A stretch of DNA of 64,000 bases from Plantago ovata (GCA_028274465.1 CM051458.1:17065566-17129565), one strand, 5' to 3'. Positions 1 through 12,134 are shown, counted from the first letter of the stretch. The notes: generated by a model from the letters alone, not told the origin. Numbers and translations: made by a program.

Positions 1-331
1 CCAGAGACTTTTTCGCGGAATTCCACGTTTTCGACGCGTTTTTGGATTTCTTCCCCTTTCCGGACTCGATTTCTGTCTTCTAGTGGCCTTCTAACCTCCA
101 GATTCGACCCCTAGACTCCAAATCCTATCCGGAAACCTTCAGATACTCCAAATAGGCTTCTGGAACACCAATTCCTTGTCAACTCTAATATAACCAAACC
201 TGTAAAATAAAATCTAAAGGGAAACGTGACACTATTCTAATAAAATGCACTAAAATATAGCTAAATTAACATAGAATATAGCTAAAATAGGTGAAAAAGA
301 CTCAAATGAAGTGTAAAATACACATTCATCA
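1..331 (-). repeat. A1 LTR, partial (start of LTR, minus strand)
   Basis: On the minus strand the LTR begins with TGATGA at 331 and runs off the window. It matches the LTRs at 3268, 9818 and 13684. The polypurine tract (rc of ACTCCCCAAACC at 333-344) lies directly outside it. Confidence 0.9.
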
Positions 332-1875
332 AACTCCCCAAACCGAACCTTTGCTTGTCCTCAAGCAACTAAGCTAGACTCTAATACAAAAAACAATGCA
401 AGACACAAAATGGAGTCTCATGCCAAATAAAATGAACTAATCTACTGAATCTACCAAAAAACATATGAACAAAAACCATATAAATCAAAGCATGAATATA
501 GGTTGAAGAATACCTCGATTGACTTATACACATCCACATAAGCACTTATGTCAAGACAAGATAGTCTCTCGTAACATTCTCTACCTGGACCTAGTCAGTG
601 ACGACGTAATGAAGCATGCTAAGATACGAATGGTTGTCCCGTGCCTATGAAACTGAGGACTTTCTGCTGTTCCACCATGTTAAGACTTTCCCCTATTCTA
701 CCCATCTCTAAAATAAAGTCTTAAGCTATTCACCACTTCCTGAATGGCAGGACGAGGGTGGTCTAGAACAGATGACACTCAAGACAAAAAAGGTAAAAAA
801 AAGAAAATTACAACACGATTACGAACATTACAAGAATTGGAAAATAAGACTCAACACTTTGCTTACTGCTATTTGGCTTTCTTTTTTTTGACCCTTCTTT
901 TGCTTGTTTGGGGTCTTCTCTTTTTTTCTTTTTTTTTTTCTTTCCAGATTCTTTTTTCTTTTTCTTTTTTTCTTTTTTCCTGGAATCTTTTCATTCTTTT
1001 TTTTTTCGATTTTTTTTCTAGCCAGCAGTAGCATAACAAAAAAAAGAAACAAAATGACTCACACGACTTCCCCAAACCTATTCGAAAGAATAGGTTGGAG
1101 TAAAAAATTTACGGAAAATGAAAAATAAACTCACGATACGGAAATGAAAAAAAAAACAAGTCTAACGATGGTGTAACCCCCTCCCCAAACCTATTCGGAA
1201 AAATAGGTTATAAACAAAGGATCACACAACCTCACACTACCTCCTTCCTAGGAATTTAGCAATCTCAATACATGGTGAAAACTTGTTGCCTCTTAGGTAC
1301 ATAATTACTCGGGAAAACAACCATAAGACACTAACATGCATCATCCTATTATAAAGGCCTTCATGAACCGCAGTAGAGAAAACACCACTAAGTGATGTCG
1401 AGACTACCAAGCTTAACTAAGTGCAATACACAAATGTGACAAGCCAAGCGAGAAAACTTCAAACAAATTCATAGAGATGAAGCATACGATTAATGGCATA
1501 GTTAGTTAATCTACCCAATAAAAAAGTTCAAAAAATTTGTCAATAAACTCCATATAAAACATGCAAGACTATCCTAGGAAAGCAGTAAACGTGCAAATGC
1601 AGAAAATTTCACGAGTTTATCATAAGCAAGATAAGTATAGAGATAACCAGCGATAACCTCCTCCCCAAACCTGAACGTCGTCGCTCGTCCCGAACGTCGA
1701 AAGTGGATCCAAGGTGAGAGCTAATGCTTGTATAAGTGACCTATAATACTCAATCAAACTCGTGAGATAAAATCTAAAGCGGTAAATAAAGCGATTAAAG
1801 AAAGCGATAAAATCTCCGGGTTTCCTCCCGGATAGCGCCATTGTTTAAAGTCTTTGACTCGACTCCTATCCGCAC
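332..1875 (-). other. A1 non-coding 3' region
   Basis: No real gene here. It is the long 3' region of A1 on the minus strand. It holds the hairpin TTGCTTG-loop-CAAGCAA (351-368), a polypurine tract of about 130 bp (pyrimidine on the plus strand, about 875-1020) and two AACCTATTC/GAATAGGTT hairpins (1075-1096 and 1188-1209, the second imperfect), each beside a copy of CTCCCCAAACC. The Lys- or Phe-rich open frames over 744-1128 are products of the purine tract. Confidence 0.8.
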
Positions 1876-3267
1876 CTAGCTCTTCTTTTTGTGGGTACTA
1901 GACTTCCCCTTCACTGATCTCCTATTCATGCCACGAACCTGTGAATAAGAAAGAACATAGGCTGCAAGACCACAGTAGTGAGTAGTGTAAGAATTATCAG
2001 GCGGATCAGGTGGATCAGATATGGCTTGCAACACATGTTGCTTGCCATCCACTTCAATAGTGCAAGTTCTTTGGTAGATGTCCATCACGGAGCGTAGCTT
2101 AGTCAAGAACGTTCGTCCCAAGAGAATGACATCCCTCGTCCCAGGTGCAGACGCCGGCATAACTACAAAATTGGTGTATACAGATGCTTCACCAGTCTTG
2201 ACCAACACATTTTTCACAACGCCTTCGGGTCTCACAAAGGATCCATCCGCTAGTTGCACAATAGCCCTATGGTCAAATAGTTTTCCAAGGCTACTCTTCT
2301 CAAACACATTCAAAGGGAGCACGTTCGAGTAAGATCCCGTGTCTAGTGTGGCACGGACATCTTCAAGTTCGCCAATCCCGACCTTAACATCGAAACTTTG
2401 AGGGAGTGGCCCGAGATTCTCTTGCTTCTTTCCACTCTCATCAGTACCAATGTCCTTCTCTTCTTCCTTGGCTAGTGGAGGCTCTTCATCCTTGTAACAC
2501 TCGCACTTAGCAACTTGCTTAATGGTGATTTCCACTGGTTGATCTCCCACCAAGTTGATCGACATGGACCTCTCAGTGCTGCTATGTAACTTCCCTTGCT
2601 CTCTACTAGCTCTAGCTTCCAATTGATCCAGACGAGCATTGATCTTTGCCGAATCCTCCTCGTATCTCTTCAAAAACACTTGGGTGAAATCCACCAATTC
2701 TGTAAATTATCCAAGAGAGTTGCTGACTTGGATGTAGATGCTTCGTCCTTAGGAGTAGGATTACTACGGTTTCCCAAGTGAGCATCTTCTCGTGCTAGAT
2801 CTGATCTACACATATGAGCCCCATGCTCATAATTCTTGCACACCCTACATACCTCGTTGGAGAGAGAAGTTCCGATTAGGCTACTTAGAGCTTGCCTCAT
2901 CTGATTTGCGAAACCTTCGAACCTATCGCCACTCACACCATTCACTTCTTGCATTGGGATCTCCTGGTTTGGTGAGGCCTCAGGTCCTCGCCTTCTAACC
3001 ATTGCTCTTGGATCCTTGGATTGAGATCCTTTAGCGAGCCTTTCGAAACACGCCCACACATCCTCGGCGGTCTCTTCCCAGATACTACCACGACATTGGA
3101 AATCCACCACCTGTTGACTCTCATATGTGAGTCCATTGTAGAAGTGCTGGACAAGATCAGGAAGCCCAAAACCATGGTGTGGACACTTGTGCATGAGGTC
3201 CTTGAACCTCTCGAAAGCGGTGTAGATGGTCTCATTATAGTCCGGTTTGAATCCTGTGATTTGCGCC
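1876..3267 (-). pseudogene. gag: A1 gag-protease region, truncated
   Basis: Encodes the second half of an Athila-type Gag followed by a retroviral-type aspartic protease, on the minus strand. Visible in order: the Gag core with CPHHGFGL and FYNGLTYESQQVVDFQ, a zinc knuckle CRVCKNYEHGAHMC (spacing C-x2-C-x4-H-x4-C), a region with an NRSNPTPKDEAS-like linker, and a protease domain with LDTGSYSN as catalytic Asp motif and LLGRTFL as the second conserved block. Gag would form the particle and the protease would process it. The start of gag is missing because A2 begins at 3268. The region is broken, with one or two breaks. It is the same protein as at 4696-6861. Confidence 0.85.
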
Positions 3268-3622
3268 TGATGAATGTGTATTTTACACTTTCATTCGAGT
3301 CTTTTTCACCTATTTTAGCTATCCTCTATGTTAATTTAGCTATACTTTAATGCATTTTATTAGAATAGTGTCACGTTTCCCTTTAGATTTTATTTTACAG
3401 GTTTTGGTTGAAATTCGAAGATTTCCGGGCAATTATATTGAATTGACAAGGAATTGGTGTTCCAGAAGCCTATTTGGAGTATCTGAAGGTTTCCGGATGG
3501 AATTTGGAGTCTAGGGGTCGAATCTGGAGGTTAGAAGGCTACTAGAAGTCAGAAACCGAGTCCGAAAAGGGAAAGAAATCCAAAACCCCGTCGAAAACGC
3601 GGAATTCCGCGAAAAAAGCGCC

Positions 3623-3676
3623 GGGCGAACCGCCCCACACCGGGCGAACCGCCGGGCGTGTGGGGCGAACCGCCCC
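3623..3676. repeat. GGGCGAACCGCCC palindrome cluster in A2 LTR
   Basis: Three closely spaced copies of a palindrome with arms GGGCG/CGCCC around AAC; the last has arms GGGGCG/CGCCCC at 3662-3676. The same motif recurs in the body of the same element at 7107-7200. Confidence 0.85.
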
Positions 3677-3692
3677 GTGGTAATTCGAAGCC

Positions 3693-3701
3693 TATATATA
3701 G
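3693..3701 (+). promoter_or_regulatory. Likely TATA box of A2 LTR
   Basis: TATATATAG directly downstream of the GC-rich palindromes, at a plausible place for the U3/R promoter of the LTR. It is also present in the LTR at 13684-14939 (near 14071). Inferred from position and sequence only. Confidence 0.55.
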
Positions 3702-4559
3702 TTGCTCAGTTTTCTCCGAAAATCATATCTTCCAGACCTACTTTCTCACCTCTCTCTATAGTTTTAGGTAGGGACTTCCCAGAGCCTGTTCTGGGGGTCC
3801 GTAGCTTAGGGGATACTTTTTCATAGCAGTTTGGAGCTCGTAGGATCGCAATCATCCGGAGATTTACAACCTTCGGTAACTTTGTATCTTACAGTTTTAT
3901 TCTACTTATTTTATTATATTCTTTCAACATGTTTTCTTCTATGATTTCTGTTGATTGCATGCCTATTATGAGTAGCTAAACTTATCGTTGGTGGTAGTAT
4001 GTGAATTCTTAAGCGAAGGGAAGATAATCATGCTAATGGCTATATCGCGCATTATACTCCGTGTCATTGCTTTATTTCGTTGATCAGGCACAACCAAAAT
4101 TCTCGTATGTTGTATTAATTATTATGCACAATTGGACACTTGTCGACCATCAGACCAATTATCTTCGTAGTGTTGAATAATTACGGAACACATTAGGACA
4201 ATAGTGATTGACTTGTCAGACCAATTATCTTTGTAGTGCTTAATATTTGCAACAGGACACTAGATTGATTCAAAGATCTCTATGCAAGACCGAGGAATTT
4301 ATGCATGATTATCGACCCGTTATGCTAAGAAGGACCATACTATCACCAATCTCCATTATCTGCTAGAAACCCCTCTGCTATCTGTTTGCTGTTTTTATAT
4401 TCTAAATTAGATTTGATAAAGCTAGTTATAGTCCTGAGAGAACGACACTCGAGTCATTCTACTGCTACACTACGATTTTCGTTGTAGTTGTGGATTGCCT
4501 TTGGCTAATTACAAATTTATTTTCTTGAATTCGGAGCACGACATCCGCGTTCATCAAAT

Positions 4560-4577
4560 TGGCGCCGTTGCCGAGGA
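4560..4577 (+). promoter_or_regulatory. A2 primer-binding site (tRNA-Asp type)
   Basis: TGGCGCCGTTGCCGAGGA, three bases after the LTR. It is complementary to the 3' end of plant tRNA-Asp (ending ...GGCAACGGCGCCA) with one mismatch. Athila-lineage elements are known to use such a site. Confidence 0.88.
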
Positions 4578-4695
4578 CTATACTCCTTTTTTATGTTTAA
4601 TTTGTTTATATTTTCACCTTTAGATTTCTAATTCTATTAGTTTTAGTTTTCCTTTTTAATCTCTCTCTGATACTGCTTTCCTAGTCTGTTACAGA

Positions 4696-6861
4696 TTGTG
4701 TATGCCGCATACACGTTCTGCAGGAACACCGCTTGCTGATTCAATTGGTGAGATCGACAGAGTCTACCACCAAAGAAGGCGACTACTCGTAAGGCGCGCG
4801 CTAGAGGAAATAGAGGATACCGATTTCTCTGAATCTCTACACAGTCTTTTCAAGGAAATCGACGGAATGGCAGAAGCTAGACCACTGAAGGCATGGGTTC
4901 AACCCACCAAGGATCGTATGAGGGGACCGGCGATTGTTCTTTCGTCTGCAACCCGAGATCTGGAGATCAAGAACCACGCATTCCAACAACTTCCGAGGTT
5001 CTATGGCTTATCAAGGGAAGATGTGATGGGGTACTTGCACGATATCGACGATTTCGTCAACCAACTCCCACGACCCGGAGCTGACATAACAATGGATGAG
5101 TTGAGGATGAAGGTTTTTGCTATGGGACTTGGCGACAGAGCCAAGTAATGGTTGAGTTCTCTTCCAGCAGGCTCGCTGGACACTTGGGAGAAGGTTTTTT
5201 CAGCTTTCATGGAGAAATACTTCCCTCACACCTTGACTACCGCGCTAAAGGCGCAGATCACTGGATTCAAGCAGGACTATGATGAGACCATCTACACCGC
5301 GTTTGAGAGGTTCCAAGATCTCACGAACAAGTGCCCTCACCATGGTTTTGAACTTTCCGACCTAATCCAACACTTCTACAATGGACTAACCTTCGAGAAC
5401 CAACAAGTGGTGGATTTCCAATGCCGAGGCAATATTTGGGAGGAAACCGCAGAAGCCGTCTGGGTTGTTTTCGAAAGGCTTGCTAAGGGTTCGCAGTTCA
5501 AGGACCCAAGAGCAATGATTAGGAGACGTGGACCTGAAGCTCCACCGACTCAAGAAGCCCCTATGTATAGGGGGAATGGGGATCAATTCGAGTGCTTTAC
5601 CAACGAATTGAAGCAAGTCCTCAAGAGCGCCACCGGAACAACTGTTTCGAACGAAGTATGCCGAATTTGAAAGAACTATGGGCATGGGGATCATATGTGT
5701 AGATCAGAGCTGGCATATGCTGATGGCAACTGGGCTCGAGGAGGAGAAGAAGAAGCCTTTGCTACGGAGTTTGGCACTCAAGAAGTTAGCTACGGACAAG
5801 ACGGGAGGAATCCTCGAGGTGGATTTTGGAGAAGAGGATACCGTAACAATCAAGGTTATGCACCGGCTAACCAAACTTATTGACCTAACCAAGATCGTAG
5901 TAGGATAAACTATGGTAATGACCACTGCGAAAACCCCGCTCCGAAAGAGCCACCGAAGTCGAAGTCGGCTCAACTGATGGAGAACTTACAAAGATGGTTG
6001 ATCACACACAAAGTTTTCTCAAACGTTATGAAGAAGATTCTGAGAAGACTAGGGCAAGGCTTGATAGGTTGGAAGAGAGCACTAGGCTTGCCCATCAAAA
6101 GATGTAAGAATTGATCGACCGAGGAGCAAGTAGGGAACAAGGCAAACTGCCTAGCAACACTGTGAAGTCGAATGCCATTACATTGGCTGGTGATGTACCT
6201 GACGAAATCACCATCTGGAAGGTCGTTAGGTGCGAGTGCTGCATGAAGGAAGAACTTCTACAAGCTGAGGGAGAAGAGAAGGACCTTGGTTCTGATGCAA
6301 GTGATGAGGAGCAAGAGGATCCCGAACCACTCCCTAAAAGTTTCGATGTTAAGATAGGGATTGGTGAGCTTGAAGATGTCCGTGCCACACTAGACACGTG
6401 ATCCTACTCAAACATAATCCCTTTGAATGTGTTTGAAAAGAGCAACCTTGGAAAACTATTTGAGCAAAGGGCTATTGTGCAACTGGCAGGATGGATCCTT
6501 TATGAGACCCGAGGGCGTTGTAAAAAATGTGTTGGTCAAGATTGGTGAAGCATCTATATACACCAATTTTGTAGTTATGCCGGCATCTGCACCTGGGACG
6601 GGGGATGTCATGCTCTTAGGGCAAACGTTCTTGACCAAACTACGCTCTGTGATGGACATCTACCAAAGAACTTGCACCATCGAACTGGATGGCAAGCAAC
6701 ACGTGTTGCAAGCCATACCTGATCCACCTGAACCGCCTGATATTTCTTTCACTACTCACTACTGTGGTCTTGCAGCCTATATTCTTTCTTATTCACAGGT
6801 TTGTGGCATGGAGAGGAGATCAATGAAGGGGAAGCCTAGTACCCGCAAAAAGAAGAGATAG
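4696..6861 (+). pseudogene. gag: A2 gag-protease region
   Basis: Athila-type Gag plus aspartic protease. From the N-terminus: a short basic leader (MPHTRSAG-like), the Gag core with GPAIVLSSATRDLEIKN, FQQLPRFYGLSREDV and LPAGSLDTWEKVF, then KCPHHGFELSDLIQHFYNG, then a linker and a coiled stretch ending in SFDVKIGIGELEDVRATLDT (protease entry, Asp-Thr), then LLGQTFLTKLRSVMDIYQRTC. The usual RT, RNase H and integrase are absent; after the protease comes the non-coding 3' region. Length, about 720 codons, suits a gag-protease-only element. It is broken, with about three to five breaks. Confidence 0.87.
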
Positions 6862-8544
6862 GCGCAGACAGGAGTCGAGTCAAAGACTTTAAACAATGAC
6901 GCTATCCGGGAGGCAACCCGGAAGTTTTATCGCTTTCTTTACTGCTTTTCTGCATGCATTCATTCTTGAACTATTTGCTTCTCGTATGCGAATTTGTTCA
7001 TGTCTGTGTCGTATGTGCTTTTGTTTGAGTGAGTTTTTTTCAAATGGTTTTTTGAAAAATTTGTTTCGGGGATTGAAACCGCATTTTCTGACGACAGGAA
7101 CCGTCTCCCCGCATCGGGGAGCACGGGGCGACCCGCCCCACGTGGGGGCGAACCGCCCCGTGTGGGGCGAACCGCGCCGCACGCGGGGCGAACCGCCCCA
7201 CGGCTCCAGAACTTCAAAAACGCAGATTTCTTCCCCAAAACCTCTGTTTCTTCATTTTTCTTCATTCCTCCTTCCCGAAAACCGAATTTCGCGATTTCAA
7301 CTTCAAATCTTCATAACTTCTTCAATTCTTGACCAAATTTAGTGTTCTTTAGCATAAATCGAAGCCTATTACATGATCTATCTTTCCTTCCGAACAGATT
7401 TGTCCTAATGCATTAGATTTTCAGATCTGAGGTATCATACTAAGAACCCTAATTTTCGAATTTGGGGGTTTTCTAATTTGAGCTTCAATTATGCTTGTTT
7501 GATGCATGTGTATGTTGTTTGTGTGATTAAAAGTGTTAATTACTATCAATTGCATGCTCAATTTTGCTTGAATTGTTGATTTGGGAAATTTGCTACTAGA
7601 TGATATATCTTGTTATGCAATATGTCTTTATCTTTGATTTCTTGCATATGATTGTGTTTATTGAAGTAATATTGGTGGATTTGACGCTAGAATGCTTAAT
7701 TGTTGAGTATGAGGATTTATGATGATCGAATTTTTTACTACTACGGTATGAATTGAGCCTAGTTATCTAGGGTATTGGTTGTCTAGCAAGAGAATGATGT
7801 GATGTATTGCATGTAGTAGTTACATTGGTATATTGCATGTTGTGAAAGCTAGGCTAGACATAAAAGGTTTGGGGAGCTCGATTGTTGATCGTATCACTTG
7901 TGTGTTTTGCTCTTACATTAGCATATGCATGAGTCAGTTTTGTGTCATGTGAGGTACTAACTGTTGTTTGCAGGCCCAATAACTCACAAGCAGCATACTC
8001 AGCCGACCGAGGCCAAACCATGGGGTAACATCTAGTATCACATATTATTTCCTCATTTTCTTACTAATAGGGACTAGCGTAAATTTCATGAGGGGGGATG
8101 GGATTTAAGTGATCTGATGTTGTTAGTTCGGAGCTTGGTATTGGTAGGATGAGTATAGTACCTTGCATGCTTTATCCGTCTGCATTTGCATTTGCACGTT
8201 TACCGCTTTCTTAGATTTTTTAGGTAGCACTCACTGCATTCACTACATTCATCCTAGGATAGTCTTGCATGTTTTATATGGAGTTTATTGCCGAATTTTT
8301 TGAACTTTTTTATTGGGTTGATCAACTAACTATGCCATTAATCGTATGCTTCATCTCTATGAATTTGTTTGAGGTTTTTATCGCTTGGCTTATCACATTT
8401 ATGTATTGCACTTAGTTAAGCTTGGTAGTCTCGACATCACTTAGTGGTGTTTTCTCTACTGCGGTTCACGAAGGCCTTTATAATAGGATGAAGCATGTTA
8501 GGGTCTTATGGTTGTTTTCCCGAGTAATTATGTACCTAAGAGGC
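6862..8544 (+). other. A2 non-coding 3' region
   Basis: No gene seen. It begins with a palindrome array (7107-7200), continues AT-rich, has one TAAAAGGTTTGGGGAG motif near 7861-7876 (an internal copy of the polypurine motif), and then blocks shared with A3, A4 and A5 (from about 8098). It stops at the A3 LTR. The open frame across 6896-7342 merely reads through the palindromes. Confidence 0.75.
7107..7200. repeat. GGGGCGAACCGCCCC palindrome array after gag
   Basis: Five palindromes in 94 bp: CCCCG/CGGGG at 7107-7119, then copies of GGGGCG-AAC-CGCCCC (with small variants) at 7125, 7144, 7164 and 7185. It is the same motif as in the LTR (3623-3676), placed here shortly after the gag-protease region. 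Confidence 0.88.
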
Positions 8545-9818
8545 TGATGAACGCGGATTTGTCGTGCTTCGGATTCAGTCAAATAAATTTGTAATTAGCC
8601 AAAGGCAATCCACAACTACAACGAAAACCGTAGTGTAGCAGTAGAATGACTCGAGTGTCGTTCTCTCAGGACTATAACTAGCTTTATCAAATCTAATTTA
8701 GAATATAAAAACAGCAAACAGATAGGAAAGGGGTTTCTAGCAGATAATGGAGATTGGTGATAGTATGGTTCTCTTAGCATAACGGGTCGATAATCATGCA
8801 TAAATTCCTCGGTCTTGCATAGAGATCTTTGAATCAATCTAGTGTCCTGTTGTAAATATTAAGCACTACGAAGATAATTTGGTCTGACAAGTCAATCACT
8901 ATTGTCCTAATGTGTTCCGTAATTATTCAACACTACGAAGATAATTGGTCTGATGGTCGATAATTGTCCAATTGTGCATAATAATTAATACAACATACGA
9001 GAATTTAGGTTGTGCCTGATCAACGAAATAAAGCAATGACACGGAGTATAATGCGCGATATAGCCATTAGCATGATTATCTTCCCTTCGCTAAGAATTCA
9101 CATACTACTACCAACGATAAGTTTAGCTACTCATAATAGGCATGCAATCAACAGAAATCATAGAAGAAAACATGTTGAAAGAATATAATAAAATAAGTAG
9201 AATAAAACTGTAAGATACAAAGTTACCGAAGGTTGTCAATCTCGGGATGATTGCGATCCTACGAGCTCCAAACTGCTATGAAAAAGTATCCCCTACGCTA
9301 CGGAACTCCCAGGACAGGCCCCGGGAAGTTTCTACCTAAAACTATAGAGAGAGGTGAGAGAGAAGGTCTGGAAAGATATGATTTTCGGAGAAAACTGAGC
9401 AACTATATATAGGCCCCGAAATACCACGGGGCGGTTCGCCCCAGCTGTGCGGCGGTTCGCCCTCGGTTTTTTCTCGCGGAATTCCGCGTTTTCGACGCGT
9501 TTTTGGATTTCTTCACCTTTTCGGACTCGGTTTCTGACTTCTAGTAGCCTTCTAACCTCCAGATTCGACCCCTAGACTCCAAATCCTATCCGGAAACCTT
9601 CAGATACTCCAAATAGGCTTCTGGAACACCAATTCCTTGTCAACTTTAATATAATTGCCCGGAAATCTTCGAATTTCAACCAAAACCTGTAAAATAAAAT
9701 CTAAAGGGAAACGTGACACTATTCTAATAAAATGTACTAAAATATAGCTAAATTAACATAGAGGATAGCTAAATAGGTGAAAAAGACTCGAATGAAAGTG
9801 TAAAATACACATTCATCA
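8545..9818 (-). repeat. A3 LTR (1274 bp, minus strand)
   Basis: Plus-strand ends TGATGAACG and ATTCATCA. Read on the minus strand it starts TGATGAATGTG and is followed outward by the polypurine tract. It matches 3268-4556 in reverse, including the GGCGGTTCGCC palindromes near 9430-9465. Confidence 0.92.
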
Positions 9819-12134
9819 AACTCCCCAAACTGAACCTTTGCTTGTCCTCAAGCAACTAAGCTAGACTCTAAGACACAAAATGGAGTTTCATGCTAAATAA
9901 AATGAACTAATCTACTGAATGAACCAAAAAACATATGAACAGAAACCATATGAATCAAATCATGAATATAGGTTGAAGAATACCTCGATTGACTTATACA
10001 CATCCACATAAGCACTTATGTCAAGACAAGATAGTCTCTCGTAACATTCTCTACCCGGACCTAGTCAGTGACGACGTAATGATGTATGCTAAGATACGAA
10101 TGGTTGCCCCGTGCCTATGAAACTGAGGACTTACTGCTGTTCCACCATGTTAAGACTTTTCCTCAAAAGAGGTCGAACCAGTACTGGCTCTCATCAAACG
10201 AAGGAGGGTTCCTTATAAAAGATAAAACTCCCCTATTCTACCCATCTCTCAAGTAAAGTCTTAAGTTATTCACCACTTCCTGAATGGCAGGACGAGGGTG
10301 GTCCAGAACAGATGACACTCAAGACAAAAAGATAAAAGATAAAAAACACGATTACGAACATTACAAAAATGGAAAAGACTCAACACTTTGCTAAACTGCT
10401 ATTTGGCTTTCCTTTTTTTGGACCCTTCTTTGCTTTTTTGGGGTCTTTTCTTTTTTTCCTTTTTTTTCTTTCAAGATTCTTTTTTTCTTTTTCTTTTCTT
10501 TGCCTGGAATTTTTTTCTTTTTTTTTTCGATTTTTTTTCTAGCCAGCAGTAGCATAACAAAAAGAGAAACAAAATGACTCACATGACTTCCCCAAACCTA
10601 TTCGAAAGAATAGGTTGGAGTACAAAATTATCGGAAAAGGAAAAATAAACTCACGATACGAAAAATGAAAAACAGAAACAAGTCTGTGATGGTGTAACAC
10701 CCTCCCCAAACCTATTCGGAAGAATAGGTTATAAACAAAGGATCACACAACCTCACACTACCTCCTTCCTAGGCATTTAGCAATCTCAAAGCATGGTGAA
10801 GACTTTTTGCCTCTTAGGTACATAATTACTCGGGAAAACAACCATAAGACCCTAACATGCATCATCCTATTATAAAGGCCTTCGTGAACCGTAGTAGAGA
10901 AAACACCACTAAGTGATGTCGAGACTACCAAGCTTAACTAAGTGCAATACATAGATGTGACAAGCCAAGCGAGAAAAACCTCAAACAAATTCTTAGAGAT
11001 GAAGGATACGATTAATGACATAGTTAGCTGATATATCCAATAAAAAAGTTCAAAAAAAATCGGCAATAAACTCCATATAAAATATGCAAGACTATCCTAG
11101 GATGAATGTAGTGAATGCACGTGAGTGCAACCTATAAAATCTACGAAAGCGCTAAACGTGTAAATGCAAATGCAGACGGATAAAGCATGCGAGGTACTAT
11201 ACTCATCCTACCAATTCCAAGCTCCAAACTAACAACATCAGATCACTTAAATCCCATCCCCCCTCATGAAATTAACGCTAGTCCCTAGCAGTAAGAAAAT
11301 GAGGAAATAAGATGTGATACTAGATGTTACCCCATGGTTTGGCCTCGGTCGGCTGAGTGTGCTGCTTGTGAGTTATTGGGCCTGCTTCGGAGCTTTATAG
11401 GTGGTCATCAGGTCTTCTGGTAGGTGCAGTAGTTTGATTTATAGGCCGGACAGGAACAACTCTTCTATCAGAATCATCATTGCCCGTATGGCCTTCATTG
11501 TCACTACTATCACGCACATCCTCACTAGTAGAGTTGTAGTGGCAGGTAGAATTCTCAAGAGTAGCCGCCGCTGTTATGGAATCCTCCATCCTGAAGCCCT
11601 CCAATAGGATGTGAACTGTTGAAGGGGAAAGGGCAGTGGTATCAGGACCTCCCCCTCCAACGTTTTACACCACGAGAAGGTTTCAGTAAGCTGCTTGGAT
11701 ACTCAGAAGTCTTCTACCTTTTTCTCCAATTTTGACCACATTCTCTACGGTGGATGCGACCGATGTTATATGATGCTCGCTTTAGAGGCAGGCAAGGACC
11801 ACCCCACAAGGTGCTGGGCCCCATGTATTATGTTTGGAACCAAGCTAGCGCTTCGGAACCTTCTAGCAACTGCGAACTCAAGATTGAAATCCGTCGCGGC
11901 GAGATTTCCGGTGCCTTCCGTTACTCGAATCTGCAGTCCTTTGTGATGGAAGTGATGACGCTAATAATGGTTTCTGTCCCTTCGGTGGTGCATGAATAGG
12001 CATAGGAGTCCTACTCCAGGTGTACCTCTAGCTCCTCCTTTGGATTAATCCACGACGTTGTTGCAAAACCCCCTTGGCTCGAACGAACATCTAGCGAGGT
12101 CACCTTCTTGACATGTTCTTCACAGCAATCATGC
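9819..12134 (-). other. A3 3' region and unrecognised coding remnant
   Basis: Minus-strand 3' region with TTGCTTG/CAAGCAA hairpin (9838-9855), polypurine tract (pyrimidine on plus, about 10410-10545) and two AACCTATTC hairpins (10595-10616, 10709-10730). Beyond about 11380 the sequence has codon-like stretches on the minus strand, such as an Asp/Ser-rich segment at 11395-11604, but I recognise no family. It may be the end of the accessory frame whose other part is at 15346-15765. It runs into the gap at 12135. Confidence 0.6.

Larger units (their letters stand above)
1..3267 (-). mobile_element. A1: partial family A gag-only Ty3/gypsy element
   Basis: A minus-strand fragment reading LTR, 3' region, then gag-protease, cut by the window edge on the left and by the LTR of A2 on the right. 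It matches A2-A4 throughout. No reverse transcriptase, RNase H or integrase lies between protease and LTR, so the family looks non-autonomous (gag-protease only, like the TR-GAG class). The lineage call (Athila-like) rests on the Gag signature CPHHG, the long 3' region and the tRNA-Asp primer site seen in A2. Broken and truncated at both ends. Only one LTR is present, so it cannot be dated. Confidence 0.85.
3268..4556 (+). repeat. A2 5' LTR (1289 bp)
   Basis: Starts TGATGAATG and ends CGTTCATCA, giving short terminal inverted repeats TGATGAA/TTCATCA. It ends 3 bp before the primer-binding site. It contains a GC-rich palindrome cluster at 3623-3676 just ahead of a TATATATAG box. The first bases can fold on themselves (GTGTA-TTT-TACAC). 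It matches LTRs at 8545-9818 (minus) and 13684-14939. Confidence 0.93.
3268..8544 (+). mobile_element. A2: family A gag-only element, 5' LTR to 3' region
   Basis: The most complete family A copy: 5' LTR, tRNA-Asp primer-binding site, gag-protease, then a long 3' region cut at 8544 by the A3 LTR in opposite orientation. It begins inside the gag of A1, head to head. The 3' LTR is missing. The coding region is broken at several places (roughly three to five). Family: Ty3/gypsy, Athila-like, non-autonomous. Comparison with A4 shows the missing part would hold the hairpins, purine tract and polypurine tract found at 12720-13683. Confidence 0.88.
8545..12134 (-). mobile_element. A3: partial family A element, minus strand
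   Basis: Complete 3' LTR at 8545-9818, then the 3' region read on the minus strand, ending at the scaffold gap. It interrupts the 3' region of A2 after the block GTACCTAAGAGGC. Gag and 5' LTR are not in the window. Broken and incomplete. Confidence 0.85.

Noticed and set aside
744-1128. Open frames rich in Phe or Lys on both strands
   Set aside because: They lie in the polypurine/polypyrimidine tract of the A1 3' region; the same tract gives similar frames at 10391-10582, 12885-13202, 25881-26342 and 53845-54268. Composition artefact.
4560-4577. Possible tRNA gene fragment
   Set aside because: Only the 18-nt primer-binding site complementary to tRNA-Asp; no cloverleaf around it. The same holds for 29738 and 50893.
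6896-7342. 148-residue open frame with repeated RGEPP-like peptides
   Set aside because: Reads through the GGGGCGAACCGCCCC palindromes; not conserved as a frame in other copies.
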